A stretch of DNA of 64,000 nucleotides, taken from Mesocentrotus franciscanus. Its lineage: Eukaryota; Echinodermata; Echinoidea; Camarodonta; Strongylocentrotidae. The notes beneath the pieces are model-generated. The model saw only the letters and a list, made by a program, of their open reading frames with translations. It was not told the DNA's origin and made no database searches. Where the stretch lies: contig CP137673.1 of NCBI GenBank assembly GCA_037976565.1, positions 4,445,363 through 4,509,362 on the forward strand. Reading direction: 5' to 3'. Both the position numbers and the translations under genes were made by a program. Positions 35,301 through 48,327 of this stretch are shown here, piece after piece; position 1 is the first letter of the stretch, and each line of letters opens with the position of its first letter.

Positions 35301-38040
35301 AAGGATAAAGCGTTGTATTCAAGATGATGAACGTGCACCTATGTCATGTATATTATGGTACTTCATTTTATACGCTTTAATTATCTTCTAAATGTATATT
35401 TCATCTTCCTTTTATTTCATGAGATTCAGCTTTGAACCGTTGTCTTTTTGTTTATATAAGTTATTTGAGTTTGCTAATTGTGAAATTACTAGCAAAATAG
35501 TCTTCATCGGAAAGAGGGGGTGGGGGAAGACTATGTTGATAATAGTTTCACAGTCAGTATACTACAGTAGATCTGATTCTTAATTCCCACGATGCACTTG
35601 ATTTGCTTAATTCCATGCAAACTGTACTATAGTAATCGCAAAATCGCACTGCATGACTTCACCTTTTCAAGCACAATCTCTCTATTCATGCTGAACATCC
35701 GAAATACAACTTGTAATTGTAAGGCATTGATTTCAACGAACAAAATTCAATTCGGGCTAGTATTGGCGTTAACATAAAGCGATGTCGAGGAATCAATAAC
35801 AGAATTATACAGGTATGATGTATACACACAGCTTGTTAAAGGGGATGTTAAGATGACCTTTTTAAAATTCCTCCAGTCCTGCAGGAGAGCGGTTGTTGGT
35901 CTTTATAGCGCGAAATGAACTTCAAGGTCAACCGACCAACGTGACCGAGAAAACACATTGATGCATGAGAGCAGATAGAGAGAAAAAATTGGCGGTCTGG
36001 TTGGGTGTCAAGCTCGTAGGCCGTTGATATTGAACCCTTAAACGTTTTGTGGACTGTTTCACGAGAAACTGTCAAATGTCAGGTATAACTATGCAAGCCT
36101 ACTTGTCAGCACTGCAAGGGTCATGCCATTAGACTGACAGGTCACGAGACTTACAACCCAGTAGATCGACATTCACAAACTTTCACTAGACCGACATGCC
36201 ACGAGATCGTCTGCGCACGAGTCCGACAGCCCAAGGGACCGACAAAACAGAAAAGAGGGAAGTTCCAAAAAGGTCCACGAGACCGTCAGCCCATAAGACC
36301 GACGCCTCTTACATTGTTTGAAGGGATTCAATATCAATGGCACATGAGCCTGACAACCAACCAGACCGGCGTTTAAAATAAAAATCTACCTTTATATCTT
36401 TTTGTTTGTTTGTCGGTTTCATCTGTTGTTGTGAATTAGTGAATTCAAATTTAGCTCGTTTGAGGGAAGGGTATCGATCCTCATGATGTCAACTGTTTGA
36501 ATAAGGAAACACAGATTATCATGTCTCTGCTGCCCTTAATCACTAAGCACAGATGTTGGGAAAAAAACATATCGTCCCTTTCGACCTGATTTACAAAGCC
36601 TTAGGGCATTTGGGAACCTGATTGTTAAAGCCAACCTAAGCGGAAATTTGAATGACTTATATTCTTATGAGAGAACAAAGAAACATAGTTCTGTTAGGTA
36701 TCAAGTGGAGCCGGTTTGCTTGAAAAGTAAATGGTGGGGGAAAGGTGGAAAATCATTCATGCTATTTCTCTCTGTTTGAAAACGTTGAATGATATGAGAG
36801 CATAATCATCTTCAAATCAAACTTTAATTATTCAAATGATAAATATGCACAGCATTCATTTCTTTTTAAGAAGGAGGTAACATGAACATGATAATTTCCT
36901 TGTATATAATACTGCCTTTTGGATACTAACAGCATAATTTAGACTTGTTCGGTCGACCTTTCTAAAACGTCTTTTTTAAAGTCTATTACTCGTGAGTTAC
37001 TCGTTGAGCAGTACCCTAAAGGAGAAGGCGCTTAAGCAGAAAACAGGTTTTTATAGTATCTTTGTACATGACGAACGGGAGAGTTATTCGCGACTACGTT
37101 GCAATCCAGAAACCAAATTGCTCTTTTGAGATTTGCATAGCTTTAGTGATCTTACATTTCAAACACTCATAACTTTCTTACTTTTGGTCAGATTTATGTC
37201 AAATTTTCGCCATTCTTTTTCTCTTGTTTTTTTTTTCCACTTTCATACACATTAAATTATTACGAAGGATTGATTGTCCTTTATGGGTCAGGACAACACA
37301 TTAAACGCAAAGGGTGTGAGACCCGGAAAGCAGTGTGTGTTTCATGTGATGAACAAAATAAAAAAATAAAAATACATTCATAACTTTCCAGCCTTTAACA
37401 TACATGAACGTTTAAAGATCAAAGAAAATTGAGGTCATTTTTTCCTATCAAAGAGTGTTGTTTGCCACTCACTTAGCTTCCAAAGAGCATTCATCAGGAA
37501 ATTGTGGAACCACCGATAGCGTGTGTGTGTACGGTAGCGTGAACATTCACAATAAATATGTTTTATGATGGAATTCGTTGGTATTTATTTGACAAAGCCA
37601 TTACTAATGAATAAGAAAAGTTTCATCCGTGGGCTATTTTTATCATTTTCAAAACTCTTTCAACGTGTGTAATTCCCATTTTTTTGCGAGCCAATTCAAT
37701 AGCGGTTTAGGCTCAGTTCCAACAGATGTGTGTGTAGGTGGGTGTGTGTATGTTGAGAACTTGCTTGGACGGTAAATGAGCTACCAACTCATCGTGTAGG
37801 TTCAAAAGAAAGGGTCGAAGCCATCCGTTTGTTCTCTTCTATTCTTCCTGATGATGGTATGTATCTTTTACTCCTTGGAGTTTATAGGGGAGGAGTTGTC
37901 CATATTTGTTGTACACTCTGAACACCAAAGTTTAATTAAAATTAGGTTAGTACATAACAGTTTCATTACAAGCTATGGAATCCGAAAAGCAGTCGAGAAT
38001 TTATCCAACACCTCATGCTATATATTTATGTATCCTCATA
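35301..38040. other. Unannotated stretch with a phrase-repeat patch
   Basis: No gene found. 36120-36370 has degenerate phrases built on CACGAGACCGACA or ..AGACCGACA (36134, 36192, 36228, 36278, 36293, 36362). The same phrase appears near 40285 and 58560-58590. The remainder is ordinary AT-rich sequence. Confidence 0.5.
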
Positions 38041-38550
38041 AAAATAAGAAGAGGAAGAAGACAAAGAGGAAGAAGAAGGAGAAGACGAAGAAGAAGACGG
38101 AGAAGAAGAAGAAGAAGAAGAAGAAGGAGAAGGAGAAGGAGAAGAAGAAGACGGAGAAGAATAATAAGAAGAAGGAGGAGGAGAAGAAAAAGAAGAAGGA
38201 GGAGGAGAAGAAGTCGAAGAAGAAGAAGAAGAAGAAGTCGAAGAAGAAGTCGAAGAAGGAGAAGGAGAAGGAGAAGACGAAGAAGAAGACGGAGAAGAAG
38301 AAGAAGGATAATGAGAAGGAGAAGGAGAAGAAGAATACGGAGAAGAAGAGGAAGAAGAAGGAGGTGAAGGAGAAGACGAAGAAGAAGAAGGATAATGAGA
38401 AGGAGAAGGAGAAGAAGAAGACGGAGAAGAAGAGGAAGAAGAAGAAAGAGGGAGTAGAAGAAGTCGAAGAAGAAGAAGGTGAAGGAGAAGAAGAAGACGG
38501 AGAAGAAGAAGAGGAAGACGGAGAAGAAGTAGAAGAAGAAAAAGGAGGTG

Positions 38551-38581
<31 letters not shown>

Positions 38582-38617
38582 CGAAGAAGAAGAAGAAGAA
38601 AGAGAACAAGAAGACGA
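38041..38617. repeat. (GAA)n-rich imperfect microsatellite
   Basis: About 575 bp of almost pure purine built of GAAGAAGAA with GAC, GAG and TCG interruptions and longer repeated phrases such as GATAATGAGAAGGAGAAGGA (38308, 38390). All frames are open on both strands only because of composition. Long purine mirror tracts can form triplex DNA. Confidence 0.95.
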
Positions 38618-39335
38618 TTGCTCCGCCGACAGTTACTTTGCAAAACGCAACAAATGCTCCGTGACATTTGCTCCGCGACATTTGCTCCGACGTCAAATGC
38701 TCCTTCGACAGTTGCTCCGCCGACAGTTGCTTCGCCGACAATATTTCTTTCATGAGTTATTTTCTTTGTGTTCTTTGAATTTTGACTTGTTTTGTTGTTG
38801 TTATTCAGGGTCAAAGCCAGCATTTTGAGAAGGAAGATGCGTTTTAATTCCCCGTTTAGGAGACACTGATGGAAAAACAAAGTGATAAACCTTTGCGAAA
38901 GACGCAATCCCTTTTTTGGGGGAAAGCAGGTGCAGAAGCTTTTAAGTAATAGATAAACTTTTCTCAACCTTCAGTCGACCTTCTTTCAACAAAAAGTGAT
39001 TTTTTCTTTTCTTGGGCACAATATTATTTAAGGTAATAATTATTCCCTTTTCGTAAGCGATGGTATGGGCAAGTAATATTGAAGGATTAATAAACCATCT
39101 GCCTGCCTACCACCCCTTTTCTTAATCAATGATTATTTCACGAGCATGTAGGCCTATATTTCATACTCTCTTTGCAGAGCAATTGTCGGCGGAGAAAATG
39201 TCGGCGGAGCAAATGTCGGCAGAGCATTTGACGTCGGAGCAAATGTCGCGGAGCAAATGTCTCGGAGCAATTGTCGCTTTTTGCGGAGCATTTGTCACCG
39301 GAGCAATCGTCGCCGGAGCATGTGTCGGGTCACCA
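38618..39335. mobile_element. Foldback-like element with GGAGCAAATGTCG phrase arms
   Basis: The left arm (38618-38745) is a string of TGCTCCGCCGACAGT and TTTGCTCCG(C/A)GACA phrases. The right arm (39176-39330) carries the same phrase inverted (GTCGGCGGAGCAAATGTCGG, CGGAGCAAATGTC). The centre (about 430 bp) is unrelated AT-rich DNA with no ORF of note. Arms made of short direct repeats in inverted order are the hallmark of foldback transposons. Borders are approximate because the last phrases decay, and no target duplication was found. Confidence 0.7.
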
Positions 39336-39741
39336 ATACATGGCTTTGACGGCGGAGTCAATACAAAGAATAAGATGAACAAGAAGGAGAAAAGAAAAAA
39401 GGATAAATAAATTTCAATTTGAATGTCTCTGTTTGGATTTTACCCTCCGCTCAATCAGGTTAATAATGGAGTCTGGGAGGGCTACTGATTCCCTGAAGTG
39501 ACTTTGGACACCTCCCCGAGAAATCTACATACACTCCTTCGACTACTTACATGGTCTTTGGTGGGACTACGACCAATCAAAGACGTCAATATTCGTGTTA
39601 AATATCGCGAAAACAGACACAATGAATAAGGTGTGACACCATTTTTTCTCTCTTTCTTTTCCTTTCTTTTCTTCTTATCTTCGCATTATTGTGATGCAGC
39701 TGTGCAGAGGGGACCATTTTACAAGATTCACTAATTATGAA
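39336..39741 (+). promoter_or_regulatory. Putative promoter and 5' UTR region of gene 2
   Basis: The region directly upstream of the signal-peptide ATG. It has a CCAAT (39573-39577) and a GACGTCA half-CRE (39582-39588), then a pyrimidine-rich tract (39643-39680). No convincing TATA box. Assignment rests on position only; a spliced 5' UTR is possible. Confidence 0.25.
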
Positions 39742-39817
39742 ATGGCGAGCAAGATGAACCTAACTTTAGGTTGTTTAATTCTATTTTTGCTGGGATCACT
39801 GGCTGTGGCACAATCAG
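39742..39817 (+). CDS. aGPCR gene 2, exon 1 (signal peptide)
   Basis: ATG at 39742 in an acceptable context (TATGAAATGG) opens MASKMNLTLGCLILFLLGSL and AVAQS, then donor CAATCAG|GTAAGC in phase 1. A short basic head, a leucine-rich core and A-V-A before QS is a classical secretory signal peptide with a cleavage site. The phase 1 exit matches the phase 1 EGF exon at 57461, so I assign it to the receptor that follows on the same strand. The link is by phase, orientation and domain logic. Another secreted-protein gene in between cannot be excluded, but no other exon was recognised in the 17.6 kb. Confidence 0.65.
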
Positions 39818-39888
39818 GTAAGCATATGAAACGTATCATGTTTGTTTACAAAATGTGTTAGTGTATACACCCTCATTTGTGTTGGAAG

Positions 39889-40040
39889 AGTCGCGGTGGT
39901 TCAGTGGTAGCGAAGTGGTCTCATACCCGGGAAGTCCCGGGTTCGAAACCAAGTCAATGCGCTCGTGCCCATTACCAAGTCCCTCGGTCCCCTGGTTGCT
40001 TACTTACAAGGATATACGTGCTTTCTTAGCAGTCACGTAA
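39889..40040 (+). mobile_element. tRNA-derived SINE, copy 2
   Basis: A box TGGTTCAGTGGTA (39897-39909), B box GGTTCGAAACC (39940-39950), then the body shared with the copy at 14495 (GTGCCCATTACCAAGTCCCT, TGGTTGCTTACTTACAA, TTAGCAGTCA). It is better preserved than copy 1 in its Pol III promoter. Confidence 0.88.
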
Positions 40041-40394
40041 TCCTTTTATTCTGAATATGTATGCAACCATGTTTTCATTTTCGTAATGCATGTAAACAAG
40101 ACGAACCACCATGATAATAATTATATGGACAGCAATCGGTGAATTTATATATACGTGTATTTGTATGTATATGCAGAAAGATAGAAGGTTAGTGAAATCG
40201 TCCAAACACAATTTGATGGTGTGAACTAGTTGGAACCGTGCTAGTAGACCACCACACGCGAAACCAAAACCAACTTCGAGACCGATCAGCCACGAGACCA
40301 ACAAAACATACAAAAAAAGGAAATAATGTTAATCCCCATCTCTCGGGATGTAGCCTGCTTCAGCATGCTTATGTATTATGTAAATGTAAATATA

Positions 40395-40596
40395 ATTGTA
40401 AATGTATATGTATATTTATATGAATATGCATATGCATATGTATAATTATGCAAGTGTATATATGTAAACGTATATGTAAACGTATATGTATACTCATTGT
40501 AAATGTATATGTATATTTATATGAATATGCATATGCATATGTATAATTATGCAAGTGTATATATGTAAACGTGTATGTAAACGTATATGTATACTC
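40395..40596. repeat. Tandem duplication of a 101-bp A/T-rich unit
   Basis: ATTGTAAATGTATATGTATA starts at 40395 and again at 40496. The two units differ by a base or two (AAACGTATATG vs AAACGTGTATG). Each contains the palindrome ATGCATATGCATAT. No gene. Confidence 0.92.
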
Positions 40597-41479
40597 ATAA
40601 TAATGAGTATTTTATTCATAAACTAATAAAAGGAAAATACAAATTACAAGTTGATTCATTCGTTAACAGCTATTGTTTCACCTCGACCCCTCGGCACGCC
40701 GCCCAACGCAGCGCGCCTCGGGTTCATGGCAGGATGCAACGTACCCTTGAGCCTATAGAAACAGCCATGCCTCTCATAGCAGACAATATATCTATATTAT
40801 GATGCTATCTTCTTTGGATAGGGATGTTGGGGGCAGCTATATAAATATTTTTCTCGCCCCTTCATTGGGCCAACAGAGGAATCACATGCATCAGTCAGGA
40901 ACAATGTCAACGGTGAATTGCCGTTTGGTCTACACCCAGTTCGTCTACTTCCCAATAAGTCTATTCCCATATTTTCTACACTCAGCCCGTCTAATGTCTG
41001 CATGGTCTCATAATCATTTTCCCCCTTTTTTCCATCATTTATAAATTGAATAATACTGACATAAAAAACACATAATTATATTGATTACAAAGAAAAACAC
41101 ATAATTATATTGATTACAAAGAAAAACACATGAATTATACTTATATCACAAAATTAATTATACTTTTGTTAACATAATTAACATTTTTTTTCCATAGGTG
41201 ATACTTTTCAACATTTGCCCTCCATAATATTTCCTTTAAATAAATGTCGAATATGTTTTTAAAATAACATTTTTATTTTTTGTGTATATAAAGCATATGA
41301 AGCTAAATTAACAAATAGTTTTTTAAAAAACTACATATTTTGAATTTATATAATCACATTGCTTGCCTACAATTATATCACTGTAATCATTTTTTTTCAT
41401 TATCAAACAATACTTCTATTTTTCTGAGAAAAGTTAAGACCTTGTTCCAAAATATTTTTGAGTAAACACAATCATAAAA

Positions 41480-43511
41480 TAAATTATAATAATTATCTGT
41501 GCATATGCACTTCAAACAATAATCATGATCAGATTTCTTGAAACGATATATATATATATATATATATATTCTTCACATGCTAATAACTTATAGAGTAGTT
41601 TGAAATTAAACTGTTTTAATTGTATTTCTTTGACGTATGTCAAATTCATTTTCCAAATATTTGCCCAGGATAACTTTTTTTCCAAAAAAATATTCCCAAT
41701 AAATTTGAACAATTGGATTTATAAAAGTTCTATCAACTAATACCTTATATATAACCTGTGACATCTTTATTTTTGTAACTGATATATTGTGACATACTGT
41801 TGGTGTCAATTTAAAATAATGAAGACGTGTAAATTTTCATATGAACAAAAACCAGTTTTACATTTTAATTTTCTTTTCCAGTCACGAGGTTTACAACTCC
41901 AGAGTAATTTAACCTCACAAAAATAATTATATTTTAATACAAAGTAATTATTTTGCCCGATATATATCCACATCCCCTTTGGCGTCTATGATGTCCCCAA
42001 TAAATAATATTTCAGATTTTAGCCAATGTTTCCACCATAAACAAAATTTTTTTGTCTTTTAAATATGTGTTTCCCCATAACAGTTGCATTCTAATATTAG
42101 TGATCTCATTACATGATTTATTTACACATTGACATTTTTTCCATGCCGAAATACATTGTTGATAAAATACAGGTATATCTTTCAGAAGTTTTAAATCTTC
42201 CTTTTTTAAGAAACTCATATTGAGCAATAAAAAGTTGGGGCCAAGATAGTTCAAATGATAATATGGGAGAATCTTCCCTCTAAAATTATGATCTTTATTT
42301 TCCATTATCTTATAAAGCCAGTTTACTTTTAAAGCAAAACTTTGCAAAACAAAATCTGGCATATTCAAACCTCCTTTATTAGTTGACCCGATTATAGTTT
42401 TTCTCTTTACTCTATCTAAACCATCCCATACAAAATTGTAAATGAATTTTTCAACTTGTTTATTTATAAAATCGATATTTGAAAAAAAACTTACATAATA
42501 TAAGTAATATTTGACAATACAAGTGATTTCAAAACATTTTCATAAGCTAGTTTCATGTTCTTACTAAAATAAACCCCGAGTGTTTTTATAAACTGATTAG
42601 ACCATGTGATTTCTTTATATTGCTCTACATTAAATTCACCAAAATGAAAATCTTTTGATTTTGATATATTTAAAGTAGGTCCTGCTACACCACCAACAGT
42701 TTTTATTTTACGCATGGAATTTTTCAAAGAAATTTCGTTCGCAACGAAAATTGTTGTGTCATCTGCTAACAAGCTAATTTTCACTTGAGTACAAGGCATA
42801 CCTCCTGATCCCGGTAATTGAACACCTTGAATAGCTTGATCTCATCTAATATCAATTGCTAATATTTCAATGACAACTAAAAACAATAGAGCGGACACTG
42901 AGCAACCTTGCCGAAGACCTCTTTGCAGAGAAAAAAATTATAATTGCCAATTATTATTAACATAATAAATATACTACCAAAATTAAATTTTTCTAAACTT
43001 TTATGAAAAAAACCCAACTTATTTGATCGAAAGCCTTTTCTAGATCCAAAAAGATAACAGATCCGGATTTCTTTTTTTCTTCAAAATAACATATAACATT
43101 ATCGATCAAACGAATAATGTCCCCAATAAAACGTCTTTTAAGATATGCATTTTGATCTGAATCAATACAAACATTTAACACTTTTTCAACCTTCGTGTTA
43201 AAGCAGATCCTAATATTTTATAATCAGTATTTAGGATACTTATCGGCCTCCAATTTGAAATATTTTCTTTGTCGCCTTTCTTATGTAGAAGGGTTATGAC
43301 AGCTCTAGTTTGTGAAATCGGTAAATTTCCTACTAACAATGATGTTTTGAATAACTTTAACATAATATATTTCAAATTATTCCAAAAACATTGGTAAAAC
43401 TCAAAAGTCAAACCGTCTGAACCTGGACCTTTTCCTTTTTAGTCCCATTTAGGGCGTCATTACATTCTGTAAGTGTTATTTCTGAATCAAAGTATCGATT
43501 TTGTTTTTCAC
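41480..43511 (-). mobile_element. LINE-A (Tx1/L1-like), 3' part with RT core and C-terminal region
   Basis: On the minus strand, blocks occur in the expected order: FEFYQCFWNNLK, ISNWRPISILNTDYKILGSA (fingers), QNAYLKRRFIGDIIRLIDN, SGSVIFLDLEKAFDQISW (motif A), LLADDTTIFV (catalytic ADD, 42755-42766), SKSKDFHFGEF.., KTLGVYFSKN, and the C-terminal NMPDFVLQSFALKVNWLYKI and FNFKLLYKLLACEE. Frameshifts and stops between blocks show it is dead. The style (NWRPISLLN-DYKI, LxxEKAFD) is that of the L1/Tx1 group. Its 5' continuation lies at 49504, beyond a 6-kb insertion. Confidence 0.88.
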
Positions 43512-43959
43512 TTAACCCGTTCCTTCCGAAATTATTCAGCCTGATAGTTGCCTCACAAACGAGAATAAAAGTCGAAGACTCGACCCGTTCGCTGCCGTAG
43601 CGTGCGAGTGTTCAGCGGGCCGCACAATGCGTGTGCGTTCAAGCAAGCTAAAGCCTGGCCAGTGGCTTCGACGAGCAGGAACCTAGCGCATGCGCAGATC
43701 ATTTAGCAATCTGGCTTCGTCGCGTCGAGAGCAATTTGCACGCCCGTCCTCTCCCGTACTCCAAGCCTCTAATAGGTTTTTGTTTGTATAAGTTCTTTCA
43801 GCTCTTCTAGGCTTTTGTTCTTCGTTATCTTTTCTTCTTCTTCTTCTCCTTCTTCTTCTTCTTCTTTTTCTTCTCAGTCTCATTTTATTTAGATAATAAA
43901 TTTTATGAGGAAAATACAAACATTTTAAAAGTAAAAGATTTGAATGTAAATCTCTGTTG

Positions 43960-44154
43960 CATCAAATTAATATGAAACAGTTTATTATCCTATATTGACG
44001 GTTATAATATACGTCGGACACTATACTTTAGCGAAAATATGTAAACATGATAAAATGAAACTAAAGAAGAACCATGCAAAGCTTAGGGTGGGGGTGATGG
44101 GAGAGACAAAATAGCATAATAATACTGACAATAATATAATGATGCGCTCAAATT

Positions 44155-44228
<74 letters not shown>

Positions 44229-46020
44229 TCTCTCTGGCTCTCTCAAAACCGTTTTCCTTCTTTATCTCTCATACTGTTTTCTGTCCCGCGATTTTTGAGA
44301 GCACGTTTCGACATACTCCTAAATAAGAATTGTTATTCATAATTTGTATATAACGCGTAACCAGATTTTACCCTATCTGAAATATTCATTCAAAAATATA
44401 ACAATCATGGAAAGATAAAGGAATAAACAAGAAGATGTGATTAAGTAAAATGTGACAGACAAAAGATGATAGGAGAAATGATTGCTTCTCTCTCTCGAGT
44501 CGCTCGCTCGCTCTCTCAACGCAATTTTCCATCTTCATCTCTCGTACTGCTTTCCGTTCCGCTATTTGTTTTTATTCCGAAATTATTCCTTTAGATTTTG
44601 AGAAAAATTATTATACAATAATATGAAGGAAAAAAATGGAACGAACGGCTGATATCGAAATGAGAAGGATATTACTGTAAATAATTAAAAAAGTAAAAGT
44701 TTGAATGTATAAATCTCTGTTGCGTCAAATTGATACGAAGAAAATGCTTATTATGCTATATTGACGGCATTATATACGTCGGACATTATACTTTAGCGAA
44801 AAGATATTTAAAAAAAGAAAAAGAAAATGAAGAGAAACTAAAGAAAAATTCAGAGGAAGGGGGTGGGGTCATCGGAGAGACACAAAGCATAATAATACAT
44901 ACACAGAGAGCGTCCAGCTTTCTACCCCTCTCTCTCTCTCTCTTTCTCTCTGTGTCTATCTGCCAATGTCGTTTCGCCATTTGCTTGTATGCCGGCATCA
45001 TTCCTTCTTTGAGATAAATGCTTATAACATACCCCTGGTAATGAACACATATACCTTAGATATAATAGGGAACGAAAATAGAGAACAAGCGGCTGATAAT
45101 GTCGAAATGAGAAGAATATTACTGTACAAAAATTATAGAAAGTAAAACTTTTGAATGGAAAACCTTGTTGCATCAAAATAATATGATACGTTCATTATTA
45201 TGCTATTGACGGAAATATTATACATCGGACATTATACTTTAGCACAAAAAGGTTGACAACATTATGAGAGAAAGAATGAAACTTCCTCTTCCATTTACAA
45301 ACATTTAAATAGCATAAGCACCCTACGAAAATAGAAGAAGTCATGAAGAGGGAGACAAGAAAAAATATGAAAAGTACACAACAAATAAATATAAAACAGA
45401 TATGATTCTATATAGAACGGAAGATGATAGGGGAAACGTAATAGTTTGTAAGTATTTGCAAATTTTGACAATTATAGTTTGTAAGTATTGACAAAGTATA
45501 TACAAACAAAAATGACACAGAAATATTTGCAAGTATTTGGGACCTATATAGAATATACGAAAAGAGTTATGTCTTAGGCCAATGCACCTTCAGCTAAGTT
45601 ACGTAAGAAGAACAAAGGACGTGGCCAAGGGTAAAGCTCGTTGTCATGGTTATAAACTCCAACAATAGAAGAGAGCGGAAGGGTATAATTGATTTACAAT
45701 GAACCTGACATACAGCATTGATGATCCTTGTATACTACATGTAATGTATATAGCTTCAGATAACCCTGTTTTTTCGGGGTATAGGTGGTAAAGATAAAGG
45801 AATGAACAAGAAGATGTGATGAAGTAAAATGTCACAGACAGAAAGCTGATTTGTAATTTGTATGTAATAATGTAATTATCTATAATATGTATGTAATAAT
45901 GTAGGCCTAATATGTAATATGTATGTGATAATGTAAGTTGTATAAATGTAACAGTAATGTATAAATGTAAAGCGCATAGAGGATTATCATCGATGATTAT
46001 TATGCGCTATATAAATCACA

Positions 46021-46070
<50 letters not shown>

Positions 46071-48250
46071 GAGAAATGATTGTTCTCTCTCTTTTTTCTC
46101 TCTATAATCTATATGTCTCTCGCTCTCTCTCTCTCTCGCTCGCTCGCTTTCTCGGCGCCGTTTTCCATCTTCATCTCTGGTACTGTTTTCCGTTCCGCTA
46201 TTTGCTTTTATTCCGAAAGCATTCCGTTCGATCTTCAGATAAATTATTATACCATAACCCATGCATAACCTCGATATGGAGAAGGAAAACACTGAACGAG
46301 CGCCTGATAATGTCGAAATGAGAAGAATATTACTGTACAATAATTATACAAAATACAACTTTTGAATGTAAATCTCTGTTGCGTCAAATTGATGTGGAAA
46401 AAGGGTTATTATATGCTATATTAGCGGTCCACCTCCTGGTCGGACATTATACTTTAGCGAAAAGATATAAACACACAAAATACAGAGAAACTAAAGAAAG
46501 AAATCAGAGCTGGAGGGGAAGGGGTGATCGGAGAGACAAATTTATAATAATAAATACAGTACAGGCTACGTCCAACTTTCTATCTCCCCCTTCTCTCTGT
46601 CTGTCTGTCTCTCTCTCTATGTCTCTCTCTCTCTCTCTGTATATCTGTCAATTTCCATCTTCATCTTTCATATTGTTTTCTATTCTGCCTTTGCTTGTAT
46701 GCCGGTATCATTCCTTCCTTGACATAAATTATTATAACACATCCCTGATGAGTCCACAGTTATATACCTTATAATTATCATAGGGAACGAAATAGAGAAC
46801 GAGCGGCTGATGATGTCGAAATGAGAAGAATATTATTATAAAAAGTAAAACTGTTGAATTTAAATCTCTGTTGCATCAAATTGATATGAAAAAATGTTTA
46901 TTATGCTATATTGACGGTACTTTTTGACGTCGGACATTATACTTTAGCGAAAAGATATAAACAAACAAAAAAGAGAGAAAATAAAGAAAAAATCAGAGCA
47001 GGAGGAGGCCGGGGGGATGATCGGAGAGACAAATATAATAATAAATACAGTACATGCTACGTCCAACTTCTTATCTCCTCCTCTCTCTCTCTCTCTCTCT
47101 GTCTATCTGTCAATATCGTTTTCCATCTTCTTCTTTCTTATTGTTTTCTATTCCGCCATTTCTTTGTATGCCGGAATCATTCCTTCCTTGAGATAAATTA
47201 TTATAACATATCCCTGATAACGTTCACAGTCAAATACCTTATATTTATTATAGGGAACGAAATAGAAAACGAGCGGCTGATAATGTCGAAATGAGAAGAA
47301 TATTACTGTACAATATAAATTATAAAAAGTAATACTTTGGAATGAAAATCTGTGTTGCATCAAATTGATATGGAAAAATGTTTATTTATGCTATATTGAC
47401 GGTACTATTTTACGTCGGATATTATACTTTAGCGAAAAGATATAAACAAGAAAAGAAAAGAGAAACAAAAGAAAAAAATCAGAGCTAGGGAGGGGAGCGG
47501 GGCTGATCGGAGAGACAAATATCATAATAAAAAATACAGTAACAGACTACGTCCAACTTTCTATCTCTCCCGCCCCCTTCTCTCTCTCTCTCTCTTTCTC
47601 TCACTGTCTATCTGTCAATGTCGTTTCCATCTTTCATATTGTTTTATATTCCGCCATTTACTTGTTTGCCTGCATCATTCCTTCCTTGAGATCAATTATT
47701 ATAACATATCCCTGATGAGTTCACAGTCAAAATTATACCATATATTTATAATATGGAACGAAATAGAGAGCGGCTGATGATGTCGAAATGAGAAGGATAT
47801 TACTGTACAATATAAATCATAAAAAGTAATACTTTGGAATGTAAATCTCTGTTGCATCAAATTGATATGGAAAAAATGTTTATTTATGCTATATTGACGG
47901 TACTATTTTAGGTCGGATATTATACTTTAGCGATAAGATATAAACAAACAAAAAGAGAGAAACTAACGGAAAAACAAATCAGAGCTAAGGGGGTGGGGGC
48001 GGGGCTGATCGGAGAGACAAATATCATAATAAAAATACAGTAACAGACTACGTCCAACTTTCTATCTCCCTCTCTCTCTCTCTCTCTCTCTTTCTCACTG
48101 TCTATCTGTACAATAAAAATTATAAAAAGTAAAACTTGAGTGTAGGTCTCTGCTGCATCAAATTGATATGAAGAAAAAAAGTTTATGATATATTGACGGA
48201 AATAATATACATCGGACATTATACTTCAGCACAAAAAGGTTATCTGGAAG
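43960..48250. repeat. Internal array of a roughly 490-bp unit with (CT)n cores
   Basis: The block TATATTGACGG..GTCGGACATTATACTTTAGC marks each unit: 44015, 44780, 45226, 46441, 46931, 47416, 47914 and 48213. Units at 46441, 46931, 47416 and 47914 are spaced 485-498 bp. Each contains, in order, an A-rich stretch, a GGAGAGACAAAT motif, CTACGTCCAACTT, a (CT)n run of variable length, TTCCATCTTC, CATTCCTTCCTTGAGAT and AACGAGCGGCTGATAATGTC. Spacing is irregular at the ends. No ORFs. Confidence 0.9.
45505..46085. repeat. Long duplicated block inside the TTAA element, copy 1
   Basis: AATGACACAGAAATATTTGC through ..GAGAAATGATTGTTCTCTCT matches 48328-48905 with an offset of about 2.82 kb and near identity. 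The main difference is the length of the (ATT)n tract (46021-46070, against about half that in copy 2). It shows that the 490-bp array grew by a large secondary duplication. Confidence 0.92.
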
Positions 48251-48327
48251 TAGGTGGACAACATTATAAGTGAAAGAATGAAACTTGCTCTTCCATTTAC
48301 AAAATTTCAATAGCATAAGCACCCTAC

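Noticed and set aside
37851..38828. 325-codon Lys/Glu-rich open frame (and long frames on the other strand)
   Set aside because: It is the translation of a (GAA)n tract; several frames are open at once, and it runs on into the foldback arm. No domain, no splice context.
44139..44342. Ser/Leu-repeat frame
   Set aside because: Translation of a (CT)n microsatellite.
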